Source: DATGFK01 sp040007395
Lineage (GTDB): Bacteria; Chloroflexota; Anaerolineae; Aggregatilineales; UBA2796
Assembly: GCA_040007395.1 (NCBI GenBank)
Contig: JBDTVG010000221.1
Span: 1 to 54,041, forward strand
DNA length: 54,041 nucleotides
Direction of reading: 5' to 3'
The notes under the pieces were generated by a model. The model was not told the DNA's origin. It did no database searches and was given only the letters and a program-made list of their open reading frames with translations. Below, piece after piece: positions 51,078 to 54,041 of the stretch. The translations under genes were made by a program, and so were the position numbers. Position 1 is the stretch's first letter. The number at the start of each line of letters is the position of its first letter.

Positions 51078-52220
51078 TTAACTCATAACAGGTTTAAGAG
51101 ACGCGGCTTTGGGGGAGTGTGTCGAGACGATATTCTCTGTTGGGAAGAGCAGTAACCGATTCGGACGGATTCCGAATGTCAAGGGGTGCTCTAGCTCAGT
51201 TGGTTGCTGACTCCAGACCAGAAGCTGTATGGCCTCGTTGTTGTCGAGGCGAACCAGAATCTCGAACGCCTTGCCGACATAATCAACAAGGTGTACTGTG
51301 CCTTTCAATCGGTTAGTTTCTGGAAGTGGATCGGCAACCATTTCATCGGGCCGCGCAACTGCTACGACATGATCGCCTTTTTGCCAACCAGTATTCCCCG
51401 CATAGGTCGTGCTCGCTCGCAACATTACCCCAGTATCCGTCTGTACCAGCCATTCTGAACCCTCCTGCCCCATGATCTCTACTGGTAGACGGTTCGAATA
51501 GCCCATGAAATCCGCTACGTACAGACTATTGGGACAATTGTAAATATCTTGCGGCGTACCGATTTGTTCGATCCGGCCTGCACGCATTACCACGACCAGA
51601 TCCGAAAGTGACATCGCCTCCGATTGATCGTGGGTGACATAGACGGTCGTTAGCCCAAGATGACGGTGCATGTTCTTTATTTCAATGCGCATTTCACTGC
51701 GCAACTTGGTGTCAAGGTTGGAAAGCGGCTCATCTAGTAACAACAAGGCCGGCTCAAGCGCGATGGTACGCGCAATGGCGAGGCGCTGCTGCTGCCCACC
51801 ACTCAGTTGGGCGGGCAGTCGGTGTCCGAATTCCTTGAGGTCAAGATGTACGAGATCAAGCGCCCACTTGACACGCCGCTCCATCTCTGATGTGGGCATC
51901 TTGTAATTTTCCAAGCCGTAGCTCACGTTCTTGGTCACATTGAGATGCGGGAACAGCGCGTAATTTTGAAAGACCATTCCGATGCCGCGCTTCTCAGCCG
52001 GGATATTGTGAATTGGCTGATCGTTGAGAATAATCTCCCCATGAGTCAGATCGAGTAGCCCAGCTAAGCAGTTTAGTGCAGTTGATTTACCGCAACCGCT
52101 AGGGCCTAGTAACGAGACAAACATCCCGCCAGCGACTTCCAGATTAAAGTCATACAAGGCTTGTGTTGTGCCAAAAGATCGACTCACACCGCGCAATTCC
52201 AGCTTTTTAATTTTTTCCAT
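51078..52220 (-). CDS. ABC transporter ATPase, PotA/FbpC/UgpC-like
   Basis: ATPase of 380 residues. Walker A GPSGCGKST is followed by a Q-loop GMVFQNYALFPHLNVTKNVS, signature LSGGQQQRLAIAR, Walker B LLLLDEPLSNLD and an H-loop VTHDQSEA. The C-terminal regulatory (TOBE/MalK-like) domain has IEQIGTPQDIYNCPNSLYVA and a tail rich in strands (VARPDEMVADPLPETNRLKG). The ATG at 52220 follows CGAGG and fits the family start (MEKIKKLELRGV); the frame to 52298 is rejected. A hairpin at 52266-52314 precedes it in the operon. Confidence 0.88.
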   Translation of the reverse strand: MEKIKKLELRGVSRSFGTTQALYDFNLEVAGGMFVSLLGPSGCGKSTALNCLAGLLDLTHGEIILNDQPIHNIPAEKRGIGMVFQNYALFPHLNVTKNVSYGLENYKMPTSEMERRVKWALDLVHLDLKEFGHRLPAQLSGGQQQRLAIARTIALEPALLLLDEPLSNLDTKLRSEMRIEIKNMHRHLGLTTVYVTHDQSEAMSLSDLVVVMRAGRIEQIGTPQDIYNCPNSLYVADFMGYSNRLPVEIMGQEGSEWLVQTDTGVMLRASTTYAGNTGWQKGDHVVAVARPDEMVADPLPETNRLKGTVHLVDYVGKAFEILVRLDNNEAIQLLVWSQQPTELEHPLTFGIRPNRLLLFPTENIVSTHSPKAASLKPVMS

Positions 52221-52265
52221 TTTCGAACCTCGATATAACAATAGTTGGTCGCACTTTATTATAAT

Positions 52266-52314
52266 ATGCGCTACAAAGTGGTGAAGCATAAGCCTCACCT
52301 ACTCAGTAGCGCAT
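52266..52314 (-). other. Two-tier hairpin between binding-protein and ATPase genes
   Basis: Outer stem ATGCGCTAC/GTAGCGCAT (52266-52274, 52306-52314, 9 bp perfect). Inner stem GGTGAAGC/GCCTCACC (52280-52287, 52292-52299, 8 bp with one G-U pair) with a 4-nt loop. No U-tract follows on the minus strand, so it is more likely to be a transcript-stabilising or processing element than a terminator. It follows the abundant binding-protein gene. Confidence 0.7.
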
Positions 52315-52361
52315 TGCACTCTATTATATTTTATAGAATGCCTACATCACGAAGATGCAGA

Positions 52362-53609
52362 CTATTTTGCGGTGGTGGCTGCCGCTGTGGGCACTGCTGT
52401 GGGCGGCAATTTGATCTTTTTTCCGCCAATTTCTTTGTCCCACTTGGCAAAAGCTTTGACAAGGTTATCGGCGTTTAGTGGTAGAACAATCGGCGTATTC
52501 TTTGCCATGTCGTCATATTCCGGGCGACCAAAATCCTTAATCGCCTTCTGGCTGTCGGCAGGGGCCATCGATACATCTACCCCCTTGACTGCCGGGCCGG
52601 GATAGAAGTAGCCTTTGTCATAGGCTATCGCTTGCTGATCGGGTTTGAGCATCCAAGCGACCAAATCCAGCACCACTGCCAACCGATCATTATCCAGACC
52701 CTTCGGGATTGCGACAAACTGCGAGTCGGCGATAAAGGTGGTTCCGTCGAGTTTTACTGTCTTATAGTCTGGTGGCATATTCCCCAGAACACGCGGGTTA
52801 ATATCCCAGCCCATCGTACTTGCCATCATAGCGCGAGTGCCATTGGCAAGTTCGGCAACTACGTCGCCAGTGCGCGAAGGATAGTACTCGATAGCAGGAT
52901 CGATGTCCTTCAAGAACTGCCATGTCTTATCCCATCCATTTTCAGGATCGGTGGGGTCTTTATCACCTAGCAAGTAAGGCAGGCCCATCAAGAAGGTACG
53001 CCCCGGCCCAGAATTCGCGGGACGGGCATAGATAAACTTATTGGGATTGGCGAGAATCCAAGCCTTCAGATCGTCAATTGTCTTGGGCGGATTATCGACT
53101 TGGGATGGATCGTATTCTAACAGGGGGCCACTCGGCGTATAAACTACGTCAATAGCATAGCCTTTTGCCAGATCATTATAGGTTTTCGCCCCCGGCAGAT
53201 AATTGTCGTTAAGACCGGGGAATTTGGCGTTCAGATCGGGCAAAACCTGCATCCAGTTGCCCTGAGCAATACCCGATGCGACCCCATCGTACCCAGTGAG
53301 TACGAGCGCCGTATCGATCTTGCCACCGTCGATCTGAGCCTTGATGCGTCCAGGAAGGTTAGGCGCAGTATCGGTAATGTATTCGACATTGGCGACTTTA
53401 TCTGGGTTGGCTTTGGCGTAATTGTCGATCATCGCGCCAGTCAACTGTTTTTGACCAGCTACGTCGATAATCTGCAACGTGACTGGCTTTGAGGGGAACG
53501 GCGGAATGCCACCTTGTGCTCGCGTCGTTATAGCGCTGCTGGCAAATGACGTAAAGACCATGACGACTGCCAGACTGCTTACGGTTAAAACTCTCACTAA
53601 TTGTTTCAT
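52362..53609 (-). CDS. ABC transporter solute-binding protein with Thr/Pro tail (polyamine/iron-type operon)
   Basis: Exported protein of 415 residues with a signal peptide (about 1-31, SLAVVMVFTSFASSAITTRAQ) but no lipobox Cys. The fold pattern (VTLQIIDVAGQKQLTGAMID, ALVLTGYDGVASGIAQGNWM, NPNKFIYARPANSGPGRTFL, GTRAMMASTMGWDINPRVLG) fits type II periplasmic binding proteins of the spermidine/thiamine/iron group. The ligand is not evident. The C-terminus is a short Thr/Ala/Pro tail (LPPTAVPTAAATTAK) as in other surface proteins here. The ATG at 53609 follows GGAG; the frame open to 53639 is not used. It is first in its operon. Confidence 0.8.
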   Translation of the reverse strand: MKQLVRVLTVSSLAVVMVFTSFASSAITTRAQGGIPPFPSKPVTLQIIDVAGQKQLTGAMIDNYAKANPDKVANVEYITDTAPNLPGRIKAQIDGGKIDTALVLTGYDGVASGIAQGNWMQVLPDLNAKFPGLNDNYLPGAKTYNDLAKGYAIDVVYTPSGPLLEYDPSQVDNPPKTIDDLKAWILANPNKFIYARPANSGPGRTFLMGLPYLLGDKDPTDPENGWDKTWQFLKDIDPAIEYYPSRTGDVVAELANGTRAMMASTMGWDINPRVLGNMPPDYKTVKLDGTTFIADSQFVAIPKGLDNDRLAVVLDLVAWMLKPDQQAIAYDKGYFYPGPAVKGVDVSMAPADSQKAIKDFGRPEYDDMAKNTPIVLPLNADNLVKAFAKWDKEIGGKKIKLPPTAVPTAAATTAK

Positions 53610-54041
53610 TTTTGATGCTCCTTGATTACTAACTTTCACGCAGAGGATTAAAATCGCGCAACTACTCGATCAGACCTCCTTTCCCAAGAGATAGTCTTCT
53701 TTACAGAATAACATAATTACCGCAGGGCTTGTTAATTTTTCTGCGTCTGGATACGATGCTGCGGTTCGGAAAGCAATAGTACGCAATGGCAATATTATTA
53801 CCATCCAAGGATAGGCAAAACTAGTTGTCAAAAAAGGCAGGCATCTTAAGAATCTGAGTTTGCATAAATAATCTCCTCAAATATAGACTCTCAAAATTGC
53901 GTTTCATGAATACACAATCTGTTTTCAGAAAAATATATCGCTGTTATTTCAAACTATCGTAGCATTTTACTATTTTTCAGTCAAGCACTAAGCTGGACTT
54001 TACACATGGGTGGTATAAGAATGAGGCAGACTAAGCAGTCT
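53610..54041. other. Upstream region of the ABC operon, no full gene recognised
   Basis: The 432 bases from the binding-protein start to the window end. It is AT-rich and holds the putative 14-codon ORF listed next. No clear RNA gene or repeat was found, and any promoter for the operon must lie here. Confidence 0.5.
53821..53865 (-). CDS. Possible 14-codon leader peptide ORF
   Basis: Minus-strand ATG at 53865 with AGGAG seven bases upstream (53877-53873), encoding MQTQILKMPAFFDN and a TAG stop. The ribosome site is better than that of many genes in the window. It lies 212 bases before the binding-protein ATG in the same direction, so it could be a leader peptide. The codon content offers no obvious attenuation signal, and conservation is unknown. 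Confidence 0.3.
   Translation of the reverse strand: MQTQILKMPAFFDN

Noticed and set aside
1..54041. CRISPR array, rRNA genes, replication origin
   Set aside because: No regularly spaced repeats, rRNA-like sequence or DnaA-box cluster was noticed on reading both strands.

Overview
The window looks like a chromosomal segment of an uncultured or little-studied member of the Chloroflexota (Anaerolineae-like). This is inferred, not proven. The grounds are several exported proteins with Thr/Pro-rich stalks (6299-7888, 7891-8685, 28751-30850, 32470-34632), frequent TTG/GTG starts, an ECF41-type sigma factor, and a mixture of housekeeping genes, solo transposons and a DNA-recombination scar. There is no rRNA and no CRISPR array; one tRNA gene (Asp, GTC) is present.

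Layout. 1-1300: a decayed IS4-type transposase abutting a truncated ECF sigma gene. 1539-5062 (-): a nucleoside/simple-sugar ABC importer (ATPase plus two permeases, no binding protein beside it). 5186-9687: an esterase, a LysM/M23 lipoprotein, an SH3b surface protein and a degenerate CPBP-like membrane protein. 9937-11665: tRNA-Asp followed at once by a solo large serine recombinase. 12139-17203 (+): an exported vanadium-haloperoxidase/PAP2 protein, an exported alpha/beta hydrolase, two unrecognised proteins and a SnoaL-like protein. 17226-19510 (-): ABC ATPase, aldose 1-epimerase and HIT hydrolase in one probable operon.

19653-22435 is a graveyard. A HEAT-like gene remnant is cut by an IS5-type element (20116-22042), which itself carries an inserted IS1595/ISXO2-type element (20841-21849) with a perfect 8-bp target duplication. 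A collapsed NAD-epimerase gene and the first 20 codons of an sthA-like gene follow. 22527-26232: DUF2085 and DUF4342 proteins, then an FAD oxidoreductase paired with an ECF41 sigma factor.

26233-28668 is a compact restriction-modification locus: a NotI-family endonuclease with an N-terminal Cys4 site, an Xre controller, and a divergent m5C methyltransferase. Conserved motif IX of the methyltransferase lies out of frame between two apparently compensating indels. This is the most unusual locus in the window.

28751-36303: a secreted protein with two tandem PstS-like domains, small hypothetical proteins, a PsbP/NHL/PPC composite exported protein, PhoU, and the first of two double zinc-ribbon proteins. 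36325-39066 (-): the second zinc-ribbon protein, dCTP deaminase and arginyl-tRNA synthetase (with an aberrant HIGH motif), probably one transcription unit with 35875-36303. 39189-41066 (+): epimerase plus membrane-anchored methyltransferase. 41145-43053 (-): two transglutaminase-like proteins. 43221-49050 (-): a complete cydABDC cytochrome bd operon. 49263-53609 (-): a polyamine/iron-type ABC importer whose binding-protein gene is separated from the rest by a large two-tier hairpin. The last 430 bases hold only a possible 14-codon leader ORF.
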